Assembly (NCBI RefSeq): GCF_023612255.1
Contig: NZ_CP063231.1
Location: 3,516,001-3,580,000 of the forward strand
Direction: 5' to 3'
Source of the DNA: Luteibacter flocculans
Lineage (GTDB): Bacteria > Pseudomonadota > Gammaproteobacteria > Xanthomonadales > Rhodanobacteraceae
Length of the DNA stretch: 64,000 nucleotides
The notes below the pieces were generated by a model that ran no database searches, was not told where the DNA came from, and saw nothing but the letters and a program-made list of their open reading frames with translations. Positions 36,737-47,434 of this stretch are shown piece after piece. Made by a program: the position numbers and the translations under genes. Within the stretch, counting starts at the first letter, position 1; each line of letters opens with the position of its first letter.

Positions 36737-37683
36737 GCCTGCCCCACCCGCGGTCGGGCATGCATGGGCCGCATCTTCGCGAGCACGAGCAGCGCGAGAT
36801 AGGCCGCCATGTGGACGGCGACACGGCCGGCCCGTCCCTGCAGATAGGCGATCTTCGCGCCGATGCGGCAGGCTTCGGCGCGGAGCAGCGTGCGCTCCGG
36901 CTCCGCGAACATGCACACGCGACGCAAGGCCACTTCCCGCGCCTCGGTCAGGTTGACGATGCGCGTAGCGGCGTGGCGCGTCTTGCTGAAGTTCGCCCCG
37001 TGCAGGCGGTACGCGCACACCTTGACGTCGATGAAGCCGATCGCGTCGCGTGCCGCCAGGCGCAGGAACAGGTCCCAGTCGTCGATGCGCAAGCCTTCGG
37101 TCCATCGCGCCACGGTTTCCAGCGCGTCCTTCCGCAGCATCGTCACCGGGCCGCCGACGGCCCAATGGCTGATCACGGCGCGCCGGATGCCCTGGTCCGA
37201 TCGATACAGCCGCTTGTCCGCGCCGTGCAGGTCGCACATGCCGCTGTCGAGCAGCTTCGCACCGTCGCGGTCGACGACGATGCAATCGCCGATGGCCGCG
37301 CCTTTCGCTGGATGGTCGAGCAGGTACTGGACCAACGCTTCGGAGCCGCCCGGCAGCAGGTAATCGTCGCTGGCACCGATGCGCAGGAATTCGCCATGCG
37401 CTCGAGCGGCAAGTTCGTTGAGTGTCGCCGCGATGCCCTTGTTCTCGCGGCTGACGTATTCCACCGCGATCTCGTGCCGGTGCTGAGTCAGCCACTCCTC
37501 GATGCGCTGCGCCGTACGATCCGTGGACCCGTCGTCGATGATGACGATCTCCTTCGCCGGATACGGGTCGTCGAGGATGCTGTCGAGACAGCGCTGCACA
37601 TAGGCCTCGTGGTTGTAGGCAGGCACGAGCACGGAGACCAGCGGCATCGTTGCGGGGAGGACGGTGGAAGCGGGCCCATTCAT
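36733..37683 (-). CDS. Glycosyltransferase family 2
   Basis: 316-aa GT-A enzyme: VSVLVPAYNHEAYVQRCLDS, IDDGSTDRTAQRI, the metal-binding-type DDY in IGASDDYLLP and a later IDDWDLFLRL catalytic-type region. It adds a sugar during repeat-unit assembly. ATGA overlaps with wzx and wzy. Confidence 0.92.
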   Translation of the reverse strand: MNGPASTVLPATMPLVSVLVPAYNHEAYVQRCLDSILDDPYPAKEIVIIDDGSTDRTAQRIEEWLTQHRHEIAVEYVSRENKGIAATLNELAARAHGEFLRIGASDDYLLPGGSEALVQYLLDHPAKGAAIGDCIVVDRDGAKLLDSGMCDLHGADKRLYRSDQGIRRAVISHWAVGGPVTMLRKDALETVARWTEGLRIDDWDLFLRLAARDAIGFIDVKVCAYRLHGANFSKTRHAATRIVNLTEAREVALRRVCMFAEPERTLLRAEACRIGAKIAYLQGRAGRVAVHMAAYLALLVLAKMRPMHARPRVGQA

Positions 37684-38936
37684 GTCGGCAGTGCTCCCAG
37701 GTAGCGCCGTGCCACCGCGAGATTGAACAGGAAATAGCAGGCGTAGTTCGTAGCGAATGCATACATCGCGCCGACCACGCCGAAGTGCGCGGCAAACACG
37801 ACGACCAGAACGAAGTAGCTCGCGGCGAACACCAGTTCGGACACGATGAACAGCCGGGTCATGGCCTTGGCGAGCATCAGGTAGGCCAGCACGAACGAGG
37901 CGATCTTCAACACGTCACCGACGAGCTGCGGTGCGTAGAGCGCATCGGCGGCGGAGAAGTCGGCACTGAACAGCACGCGCGTGACCACGTCGCGCAACAG
38001 GTAGACGAGGGCCGCCGCGATGGCTGCCGCTGGAAGCAGGAATCGGTAGGCCTGGCGGAACTCGGCAAGCAAGGTCGCCCTGCCCCGCGTTGCCGCGAGT
38101 CGCGGCAGGTAATGAATGTTGATGGCAGTAATCAGGAACAGGAGGTACGCGTCGGATACCCGCGTCACCGCCTGCCAATACCCGACCTGCTCCCAGCCGA
38201 AGCGAGCGGCAAGGTGATCGCGCACCGCGATGTTTACCAGCGGCGGCACCAGTGCCGAGGTTAAGGTCATGGTGGAGAATGCCGCCAGACGCGCGGTCAT
38301 CTCGCGATCGAAGCGCAGGCGCAGCATGCCGCGACGGAAGTACGGGCTCCGCCACCACGCCGGGATGCCGACGAGCAACCAGAGCGCCTGGCCCAGCACG
38401 AGGGAGAGCAGCGCACCGTATAGATGTAACCAGCGAGAAAGGCCGATCGACACGAGCATCGCCAGTGCCGAGCCCGCCACCTGGATGATCGCCAGCCGTC
38501 GCGCATCCATGAAGCCGTTGATCACCGCGAGCACGTAGTTGACGACCGCGATCCCGACCTGCGCCACCGCGAGCACGCGGATCAGGCTCGCATAGGCTTC
38601 GTCGCCCAGTAGCCATCCGGCGATCTGTCGGCTGAAACACCACGTCGCCAGGCCCATGACACACGACGCCGCGAGCGCATACCAGAGTGCGGCACCCAGC
38701 AGCCGGGCGAGTCGCGGCGCATCGTCACGATATTCAGCGACGTACTTCACCACCGCCGAACCGATGCCGCCGCCTGCGAATACCGCGAGCAGGGACATCA
38801 GGCTGGCGAACTGACCGAGACGACCCACGCCTTCGGGGCCGGCGAAGAGGGCCACCAGCTTGACGACCACGAGCGCCGCCAACAGGCGCGCGGCGGTACC
38901 CGCCGCAGCATACGCTCCGCTCCGCGCGAAACTCAT
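37680..38936 (-). CDS. wzx: Wzx-like lipid-linked oligosaccharide flippase
   Basis: 418-aa MOP-superfamily protein with about twelve transmembrane helices (residues 10-410), starting with [18 protein letters not shown]. It flips the undecaprenyl-linked repeat unit to the periplasmic side. The downstream wzy/wzz genes support a Wzx/Wzy-dependent pathway. ATGA overlap at both ends. Confidence 0.87.
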   Translation of the reverse strand: MSFARSGAYAAAGTAARLLAALVVVKLVALFAGPEGVGRLGQFASLMSLLAVFAGGGIGSAVVKYVAEYRDDAPRLARLLGAALWYALAASCVMGLATWCFSRQIAGWLLGDEAYASLIRVLAVAQVGIAVVNYVLAVINGFMDARRLAIIQVAGSALAMLVSIGLSRWLHLYGALLSLVLGQALWLLVGIPAWWRSPYFRRGMLRLRFDREMTARLAAFSTMTLTSALVPPLVNIAVRDHLAARFGWEQVGYWQAVTRVSDAYLLFLITAINIHYLPRLAATRGRATLLAEFRQAYRFLLPAAAIAAALVYLLRDVVTRVLFSADFSAADALYAPQLVGDVLKIASFVLAYLMLAKAMTRLFIVSELVFAASYFVLVVVFAAHFGVVGAMYAFATNYACYFLFNLAVARRYLGALPT

Positions 38937-40057
38937 GGCGCACCGAAACGCAGGCAGGCATCCACCACACGGGCCACCCGCTCGTCATCCAGATAAGGTG
39001 CCATGGGCAGACTGAGCACCTCGGCATGGAGGCGCTCGGTAATCGGCAGCGCCAGATGACGCAACGTGCGATACGCCTGCTGACGATGCGGAGGGATCGG
39101 GTAGTGCACCAGCGTGCCCACACCCTCTGCGAGCAGGTGCTCGCGCAGGGCATCACGTTGCGCGCTGCGCACAACGAACAGGTGCCATACGTGGGTGGCC
39201 TCGTCGCCTGCATCCGGCAGCTGTATCGACGAATGGACGATGGCCGCGCGGTAGCGGGCGGCGATCCGTCGGCGCGCTGCGTTGGCAGCGTCCAGATGGC
39301 GCAGCTTCACGCGCAGCATGGCCGCCTGCAACTCGTCGAGGCGCGAGTTCACGCCTTCCTGTGCGTGCCGGTATTTCTCCGTCGAACCGTAGTTGCGCAG
39401 GGCTAGCACGGTGCTCGCGAGCACGTCGTCGTCCGTTACTACCGCACCGGCATCGCCCAGCGCGCCGAGGTTCTTGCCCGGATAGAAACTGAAGCCCGCG
39501 GCATCGCCGAACGATCCCGCCTTGCGGCCATCGAGCGCCGCGCCGTGTGCCTGTGCCGCATCCTCGACCAGCAACAGGTTATGGCGGCGAGCGATCGCAG
39601 CGATTGCCGGCATGTCGGCGAGGCGTCCGTACAGATGCACGGCCATGATCGCGCGCGTTCGCGGGCCGATCGCGGCTTCGATGCGCGACGGGTCGAGATT
39701 GAACGTGACCTCGTCGGGTTCCACCGGCACCGGCACCAGCCGGTTGGCGCTAATGGCGAGAAAGCTGGCGATGAAGGTGTTCGCCGGAACGATCACCTCG
39801 TCGCCCTCGTCCAGCGCGCCAAGCTCGATATAGGCGCGAAGGATCAGCGTGAGCGCATCCAGGCCGTTCCCTACCCCGATCGCGTGGCGAACACCGCACC
39901 ACGCCGCAAATTCGCTTTCGAACGCCTCCAACTCGTCGCCCATGATGTAGCGGCCGGAATCGATGACCCGCGCCGCGGCTACCTTCAGTTCGTCGGCATG
40001 CGGGGCGTTGGCTTCCGCCAAGTCGAGAAACGGCACCGGTACGAGCGTGCTCACCAT
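38933..40057 (-). CDS. fdtB: PLP-dependent sugar aminotransferase (FdtB/QdtB-like)
   Basis: 374-aa DegT/DnrJ/EryC1/StrS aminotransferase: [23 protein letters not shown] and the internal aldimine Lys in [17 protein letters not shown]. With the adjacent isomerase it should make dTDP-3-amino-3,6-dideoxyhexose (Fuc3N or Qui3N). The acetyltransferase needed for the N-acetyl sugar is not in the window. The first 7 nt overlap the isomerase gene. Confidence 0.86.
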   Translation of the reverse strand: MVSTLVPVPFLDLAEANAPHADELKVAAARVIDSGRYIMGDELEAFESEFAAWCGVRHAIGVGNGLDALTLILRAYIELGALDEGDEVIVPANTFIASFLAISANRLVPVPVEPDEVTFNLDPSRIEAAIGPRTRAIMAVHLYGRLADMPAIAAIARRHNLLLVEDAAQAHGAALDGRKAGSFGDAAGFSFYPGKNLGALGDAGAVVTDDDVLASTVLALRNYGSTEKYRHAQEGVNSRLDELQAAMLRVKLRHLDAANAARRRIAARYRAAIVHSSIQLPDAGDEATHVWHLFVVRSAQRDALREHLLAEGVGTLVHYPIPPHRQQAYRTLRHLALPITERLHAEVLSLPMAPYLDDERVARVVDACLRFGAP

Positions 40058-40479
40058 GCCAGCGTGCCCTCGACGCGGGGGACGCCGCGCACCTCGCGCA
40101 GGAACTCGTCGTAATCGGTGATGTAGTCGGCCGGGTCATAGAGCTGGTCCGCCAACACCATCAGCACGCAGTCGTCGCTGAACGCGTAGAGATCGCGCCA
40201 GACCATGCTGCCGAGAAGCAGACCCTGCGCCGGATCGTCGAGCGTGACCTCGGTCGGGCCGGAACCGTCATCGAGCAGAAACGTGACGCTACCGCGCACG
40301 GCGACCGCGAGCTGGTTCAGCCGGCGATGTGCGTGCATACCGCGATGCACGTCACGGCTTGTCGCGAAAAGGTAATAGACACGCCGGATCGGAAACGGCA
40401 CGTTCCTTTCCTGCTCCAGCGACACGAGCATGCCGCGGCTGTCGCCGTGCGTCTGCAGAGGTATCGGTTCGATGTGCAT
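40051..40479 (-). CDS. fdtA: dTDP-4-oxo-6-deoxyglucose 3,4-isomerase (FdtA/WxcM-like)
   Basis: 142-aa cupin of the FdtA/QdtA family. The catalytic-type His cluster [12 protein letters not shown], the GSVTFLLDD sheet and [20 protein letters not shown] are diagnostic. It converts dTDP-4-keto-6-deoxyglucose to the 3-keto isomer used by the aminotransferase. Whether the product is the galacto (Fdt) or gluco (Qdt) form cannot be told from these residues. It is the first gene of the long minus-strand operon. Confidence 0.86.
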   Translation of the reverse strand: MHIEPIPLQTHGDSRGMLVSLEQERNVPFPIRRVYYLFATSRDVHRGMHAHRRLNQLAVAVRGSVTFLLDDGSGPTEVTLDDPAQGLLLGSMVWRDLYAFSDDCVLMVLADQLYDPADYITDYDEFLREVRGVPRVEGTLAW

Positions 40480-40541
40480 GGTGTGGCGCCCGACTGTGCC
40501 CGTTACGGCGGGTTCGCGATTGAGTGCCGCAAGCAGCCGAC

Positions 40542-40572
40542 AAAGGTTGCTTCGCCGCCACACAACCTTTTT
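40542..40572 (+). promoter_or_regulatory. Inverted repeat in the divergent intergenic region
   Basis: AAAGGTTG and CAACCTTT separated by 13 nt, followed by further T. It lies between the divergent fdtA and cytochrome b561 genes, so it could be an operator or a weak terminator. Role not determined. Confidence 0.35.
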
Positions 40573-40665
40573 CGCCACGGGCGGCACACAACCGGACACG
40601 GCCGTCGCCTCCCAGGGAGGCAGGCGGCACGGGGACTCACGCACGGGTACGACGAGGGTGGACGC

Positions 40666-41244
40666 ATGGCGGTGGAGAACGACGAGGCGGTACAGACCCG
40701 CCCGCGCAAGCTGGTGGTCCTGCATTGGCTGACCGCCTTGTGCGTGGTGCTCGCCGCAGCCCTCATCCTGCTGCGCGACGAACTCGATGGACGCGCGCTG
40801 CGGCAATGGCTGCTGGAAGGCCATCGGCACTTCGGCCTGCTCGTGCTGCTGCTCTTCGCCGCACGCATCGCGCTGCGCGTACGCCATCGCCAGCTAGCGC
40901 CCGGCGGGCGGCATTCGCGCGTCGTGCGCGTGATGGCGGGACTGACCCATGTCGCGCTCTACGCCTTGCTGCTCGCCCAGCCCCTGCTCGGATGGGCGAT
41001 GTCGAGCGCGGCTGGCACGCCCGTACATTTCTTCGGCCTCACGCTGCCGCCACTGGTCGGCGAGGACGAAGACCTCGCCGACACCTTGCAGATGTGGCAC
41101 GTGAACGCCGCCTGGGCGCTGCTGGTGCTGGTAAGCCTGCATGTGGCCGCCGCGCTCTGGCATCACCTCGTGCTGCGCGACCACACGCTCCGAATGATGT
41201 TGCCGCGGCGGCGCGACCGAAACGACGCCGCACCACCCCGTTGA
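40666..41244 (+). CDS. Cytochrome b561
   Basis: 192-aa diheme-b membrane protein with four transmembrane helices. Candidate axial His residues sit in LHWLTAL, HRHFG, LTHVALY and SLHVAAALWHH. Members pass electrons between quinol and a periplasmic partner. The start at 40666 follows GAGGG; a longer in-frame reading lacks support. It is followed by c-type cytochromes, giving a small electron-transfer operon. Confidence 0.88.
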   Translation: MAVENDEAVQTRPRKLVVLHWLTALCVVLAAALILLRDELDGRALRQWLLEGHRHFGLLVLLLFAARIALRVRHRQLAPGGRHSRVVRVMAGLTHVALYALLLAQPLLGWAMSSAAGTPVHFFGLTLPPLVGEDEDLADTLQMWHVNAAWALLVLVSLHVAAALWHHLVLRDHTLRMMLPRRRDRNDAAPPR

Positions 41245-41275
41245 GTACGACCGACAAAGGAAGAAGGAGTCCCCC

Positions 41276-42616
41276 ATGCTGCCGCTAACGAACCGCCGCG
41301 CGACGCGAAGGCCACCGACGTTGTTTCTCCTTGGCAGCCTCGCCCTGCTTCTGTTGCTCGCCAGCACGGCGGTGCAGGCGATTCCCGCCTACGCGCGACA
41401 GACCGGCGCGGCATGCGCAGACTGCCATGCCGGCTCATACGGACCTGCACTGACCCCGTACGGCATGCGCTTCAAGCTGGGCGGCTACACCGATACCGAC
41501 GGCCAGGGCACGAAGATTCCTCTGTCGATGCAGCTTACCGAGACCCACAACGCGCCCGCGCGCGGCGACAGCACCACGCAACTGACCGAGGGCGACCTCT
41601 ATCTCGCCGGGCGCCTGACCGACCAGGTCGGCGGTTTCGTGAAGATCGAAGCCGATCACAGCGGCCACAACACCTACAACACGAAGCTGAGCAATCTCGA
41701 TCTGCGCTTCGTCGCCAAGGAGCTGAAGCTCGTCGGCAAGGAACTGCTGCTGGGCGTGAGCGTAAACAACAGCCCGGGATTCAACGATCCCATTGGCGCC
41801 CTGCCCTCCGCGAGTTTCCTCGGCCCGGCCGGCGTCACCGGCTCGCTGCTCAACCCATCGAGCCCCAATTCGCTCGCCAATCGCGTCATCGGCGCAAGCG
41901 TGTACGCGCTGTACGACTCGAACTGGTACGGCGAACTGGGCAGCTACCGTTCGCTGCCGACCTCGCAGCAGGACCACCTCGGTTACAACATCAATGGCGA
42001 TCCGGGCCGCCTGAGCGATACGGGCTATGCGCGCTTTGCCTACATGAAGGACATGAAGCGTCAGTTCTTCTCCGCTGGCGTGGTCGCGCTGACGACCCGG
42101 CGACAACTGCCACGCTCCGGCCCGACCGACGACCTGACCGACCTCGGCTACGACCTGACCTATCAGTACCTCGGCAACCGCGCGCACATCGTCCAGCTTG
42201 CTTACGTCAACATCCTGGAGAAACGCGACTACGGCAGCGCGCCGATCGTCGGCGGCATCGCCGCGCGCGACCGCGGCAACGTACACGACCAGACCATGAG
42301 CGTGACCTACACGTTCAAGCAGAGCTACGGTGTCACGCTGACCCACTTCAAGAGCACGGGTTCACGCGATCCGGTGCGCTACGGGCCGTCGGGCGATCCG
42401 GACACCACCACCAACCTCATCAGCGTGTATTGGACGCCGTTCGGCAAGGACAACTCGTACACCTCCATCGCGAACCTCAAGCTTGCCGCCACGTGGTTCC
42501 GCTTCACCCGCTTCAACGGACGCGAGAACGACATCTTCTTCGCCCCGGTGGGCGCACGGCGTACCGATGCCGGCGACCTCAATGCGTTCTCCGTCTCCGC
42601 AAGCATCGCCTTCTAG
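41276..42616 (+). CDS. Outer-membrane beta-barrel protein with one c-type heme site
   Basis: 446-aa exported protein. A signal peptide (to about residue 36) is followed at once by a single CADCH heme-binding motif and then about 380 residues of alternating polar/aromatic beta-strands ending in Phe, the pattern of an outer-membrane barrel. This hints at a heme-bearing porin-like protein that could move electrons across the outer membrane with the neighbouring cytochromes. Function is not established. AAGGAG lies 6 nt before the ATG. Confidence 0.75.
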   Translation: MLPLTNRRATRRPPTLFLLGSLALLLLLASTAVQAIPAYARQTGAACADCHAGSYGPALTPYGMRFKLGGYTDTDGQGTKIPLSMQLTETHNAPARGDSTTQLTEGDLYLAGRLTDQVGGFVKIEADHSGHNTYNTKLSNLDLRFVAKELKLVGKELLLGVSVNNSPGFNDPIGALPSASFLGPAGVTGSLLNPSSPNSLANRVIGASVYALYDSNWYGELGSYRSLPTSQQDHLGYNINGDPGRLSDTGYARFAYMKDMKRQFFSAGVVALTTRRQLPRSGPTDDLTDLGYDLTYQYLGNRAHIVQLAYVNILEKRDYGSAPIVGGIAARDRGNVHDQTMSVTYTFKQSYGVTLTHFKSTGSRDPVRYGPSGDPDTTTNLISVYWTPFGKDNSYTSIANLKLAATWFRFTRFNGRENDIFFAPVGARRTDAGDLNAFSVSASIAF

Positions 42617-42635
42617 CCCGAAAAGGAAGCCTTCC

Positions 42636-43025
42636 GTGTCGAAGTTGAACATGAGCCATGGCCTCCGCCTTGCGGCGATGGTCACCCTGGTCGCCGCATG
42701 GGCCCCCGCCCATGCCGGTGACGCCAAGGCCGGTGCCGACGTCTTCAAGTCCGAGTGCGCCGAGTGCCACGCCGTGAAAGAAGGACGCAACAAGAAAGGC
42801 CCAAGCTTGTTCGGTATCGTGGGGCGGCCATCGGCAAGCGTGACGGACTACGCCTATTCCGATGCCCTGAAGAGCCGGCAGTGGACATGGACGCCCGAAC
42901 AGTTGCATACCTATCTCTCGCAGCCCGCGAAGACGGCGAATCCTGGCACAAAAATGAAATATGACGGCCTCACCGACGCCAAGCAGTTGGACGATCTGAT
43001 CTCCTATCTCCAAACGCTGCACTGA
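42636..43025 (+). CDS. Class I c-type cytochrome
   Basis: 129-aa periplasmic monoheme cytochrome of the c2/c550 type: signal peptide ending AHAG, heme motif CAECH, and the axial Met in NPGTKMKYDGL. It starts with GTG at 42636 (AAGGAA 7 nt before); ATG 42651 is possible. It follows the heme-porin gene by 19 nt and is a likely soluble carrier between b561 and the outer-membrane protein. Confidence 0.92.
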   Translation: MSKLNMSHGLRLAAMVTLVAAWAPAHAGDAKAGADVFKSECAECHAVKEGRNKKGPSLFGIVGRPSASVTDYAYSDALKSRQWTWTPEQLHTYLSQPAKTANPGTKMKYDGLTDAKQLDDLISYLQTLH

Positions 43026-43046
43026 CGGCGACCGGATCGGAGACTC

Positions 43047-43814
43047 ATGCAGCGCGCCGCCCCGCGTTCCGGGCGAAGCACACGCGTGGCCTCGCGCGTG
43101 TGTTTGGTCGTGCTCGCGGGGGCGTCGCTCAGCGTGCCCGGCGAATGCGCCGCGGTGCCGTTCGCTCCGGTGGATTCGATCAGTGTCGGCGGCACGGTTG
43201 CGCTGGATTCCCAGTTGGTGGACCGCGGCATGGCCATCACCGAGCCCGGGCCGATCCTGCAGGGCGCGCTCCATGTCAGCACGCCAAGCGGCTGGTCGGC
43301 CGGGCTATCGACCAGCGTGCAATCACGCAGCCCCGGGGGAGTCGTCGGCGTCATCGGCCAGATCGCCCGTTCGTGGGTGCTTTCGGGCAACTGGCAGATG
43401 CAGTCGAGCCTCAGCTACTACCGCTACCCGGGCCACGGACAGGCAAGAACCTACGACCGCTCGGAACTGGGCGTCAGTTGGATCTACCGCGACGTCCTCA
43501 CCCTCGGCGTGTCCGGAACTCATCTGGACCGCTACGGCGGACAGCGTCCGCGCGGCGCCGCCGACCTCGGCCTGCGCTGGCCCCTTGCCTACGGTTTTGC
43601 CGCCAGCGCGAGCCTCGGCGTGGCCCAGGAACTGCTGCCGCCGCGCGGTAAGGGCTACGAGCGCAGGAACCACTACTATTACGGGCACCTCGGCATGAGC
43701 TGGGACCACGGGCCCTGGCGCGTCGAGCTGGCGCACATGGTCAGCCACCGCGACCGCCTGTACTTCCAGCCCGATATCTCGCCCTGGATCGCGACCGTGT
43801 CATGGACGTTCTAG
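43047..43814 (+). CDS. Predicted outer-membrane protein, TIGR02001-like
   Basis: 255-aa exported protein with a signal peptide and about ten beta-strands ending in Phe (VSWTF). The motif SQLVDRGMAITEPGPILQGAL matches the conserved start of the TIGR02001 group of putative outer-membrane proteins (D-x-x-x-RG...QGG-like). Function unknown. It closes the redox operon. Confidence 0.72.
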   Translation: MQRAAPRSGRSTRVASRVCLVVLAGASLSVPGECAAVPFAPVDSISVGGTVALDSQLVDRGMAITEPGPILQGALHVSTPSGWSAGLSTSVQSRSPGGVVGVIGQIARSWVLSGNWQMQSSLSYYRYPGHGQARTYDRSELGVSWIYRDVLTLGVSGTHLDRYGGQRPRGAADLGLRWPLAYGFAASASLGVAQELLPPRGKGYERRNHYYYGHLGMSWDHGPWRVELAHMVSHRDRLYFQPDISPWIATVSWTF

Positions 43815-43968
43815 GCAACCGCCAGAAGCGCTCCCGGGGACTCTCCATGCCCTGACGGCCCAATGGTCACGGCGACTCCACTGCTCGTAACATGGCACGA
43901 CTGCGCTAGGGACGCCCGCCGCAGTCGCCAGGATCGCCAGGATCGCCATTCATCGTAAAGGAGTACCC

Positions 43969-46074
<2,106 letters not shown>

Positions 46075-46075
46075 G

Positions 46076-47398
46076 ATGCACATGAGTAAACAGAGCCAGG
46101 CGGTACTGTTGCTGACCGCCTGGCTCGGCAAACCCGACAGAGGCGAGGCAGCACCCCTCGCGCCACGCGAATGGGGACGGTTTGCATTGTGGCTAAAAGA
46201 GCAGGGGCATTCGCCCGCGGATCTGCTCGATTCCCGCGATCTTCCGACGCTCCTCCAGGGCTGGGCCGACCGCGCCATCGATCTTCCCCGCATCCAAAGG
46301 CTGCTGGAGCGCGGCGTTGCCATGGGCATCGCACTGGAAAAATGGGAGCGTGCCGGTCTGTGGGTCATCACGCGGTCCGATCCGGAGTATCCCTCGCGGC
46401 TCAAACGGCTGCTCAAGACCGATGCACCGCCGGTTCTTTTCGGTTCGGGCGATCGCGATCTACTGGATCGCGGAGGCATTGCCGTGGTGGGCGCTCGCGA
46501 CATCGGCCCCGAGGACCTGGCATTTACCGGAAAACTCGGTGGGCAGATCGCGATGGACGGCAGGTCCGTCGTGTCTGGCGGCGCCAGAGGTGCAGATGAA
46601 ACGGCCATGCTCGCAGCCTTGGCGCAAGGCGGCACCGTTATCGGCATTCTGGCTGACGGCCTCCTGCGCGCCAGCAGTTCCGCCAAATATCGGTCCTCAC
46701 TGGTAGGCGGCAATCTCGTCCTGATTTCGCCGTTCAACCCCGAAGCCGGCTTCCATGCCGGCAATGCCATGGCGCGCAACAAGTACATCTACTGTCTCGC
46801 AGACGCCGCGATCGTCATCAAGTCCGCCAGGGGTACAGGGGGAACGTGGAACGGGGCGATCGAGACACTCAAGAACGGATGGGTACCCGTTTGGGTCAAA
46901 CCGCATGCAGACCACGCCTCGGGCAACGCGGCACTGGCCGATGCGGGGGCCTTCTGGCTGCCGGAAACCGTCAGCGACTTCGATGCCATCATGGGACGCA
47001 CCGCGTCGATCGAAAGGCCTGCTGCGCACTCGCTCTTCGATGCGAGGCCCCCCGGCATAAGGGAGTCCGACCCGCCGCCGGCATCCGAGTTGGAGGCCGA
47101 TGCCATGCCGCATGCTGACGTCGCCGATTCGACACCCGAACGGCAAGGCGAAAACGACGTCAGTGCCACCGGCCCATCGAAGCCAGCATCGAGCCCCGAC
47201 CTCTACGAGTACTTCCTGCTCCAGCTGGAAGCCGCCACGCGCGATGGTCCAGCCACGGCGGAAGCGCTTCAGCAGAAACTGGGGCTGGTCAAGACGCAAT
47301 TGAGCGAATGGCTCAAGCGTGCCGTCAAGGAAGGCCGCGTCGAGAAGCGCGACAAACCTGTCCGCTACCAATCGCCACGCAATAGCCAGCTTTTCTGA
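46076..47398 (+). CDS. DprA/Smf-like DNA-processing protein
   Basis: 440-aa protein with a Rossmann-fold DprA core (about 120-315): AVVGARDIGPEDL, SGGARGADETAM and GGNLVLISPFNPEAGF...ARNKYIY, matching the ssDNA/RecA-loading family though with substitutions at usual positions. A linker and a C-terminal winged helix (about 375-440, LQQKLGLVKTQLSEWLKRAV) follow. Pairing of a phosphoribosyltransferase with a DprA homologue is the gene content of the ShosTA defence system; here it is coupled to a RecQ fusion, so a defence role is inferred. GGAG is 6 nt before the start. Confidence 0.86.
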   Translation: MHMSKQSQAVLLLTAWLGKPDRGEAAPLAPREWGRFALWLKEQGHSPADLLDSRDLPTLLQGWADRAIDLPRIQRLLERGVAMGIALEKWERAGLWVITRSDPEYPSRLKRLLKTDAPPVLFGSGDRDLLDRGGIAVVGARDIGPEDLAFTGKLGGQIAMDGRSVVSGGARGADETAMLAALAQGGTVIGILADGLLRASSSAKYRSSLVGGNLVLISPFNPEAGFHAGNAMARNKYIYCLADAAIVIKSARGTGGTWNGAIETLKNGWVPVWVKPHADHASGNAALADAGAFWLPETVSDFDAIMGRTASIERPAAHSLFDARPPGIRESDPPPASELEADAMPHADVADSTPERQGENDVSATGPSKPASSPDLYEYFLLQLEAATRDGPATAEALQQKLGLVKTQLSEWLKRAVKEGRVEKRDKPVRYQSPRNSQLF

Positions 47399-47434
47399 CG
47401 TTCAACTACGACTGTCGATTCACAGGGGGATCGC

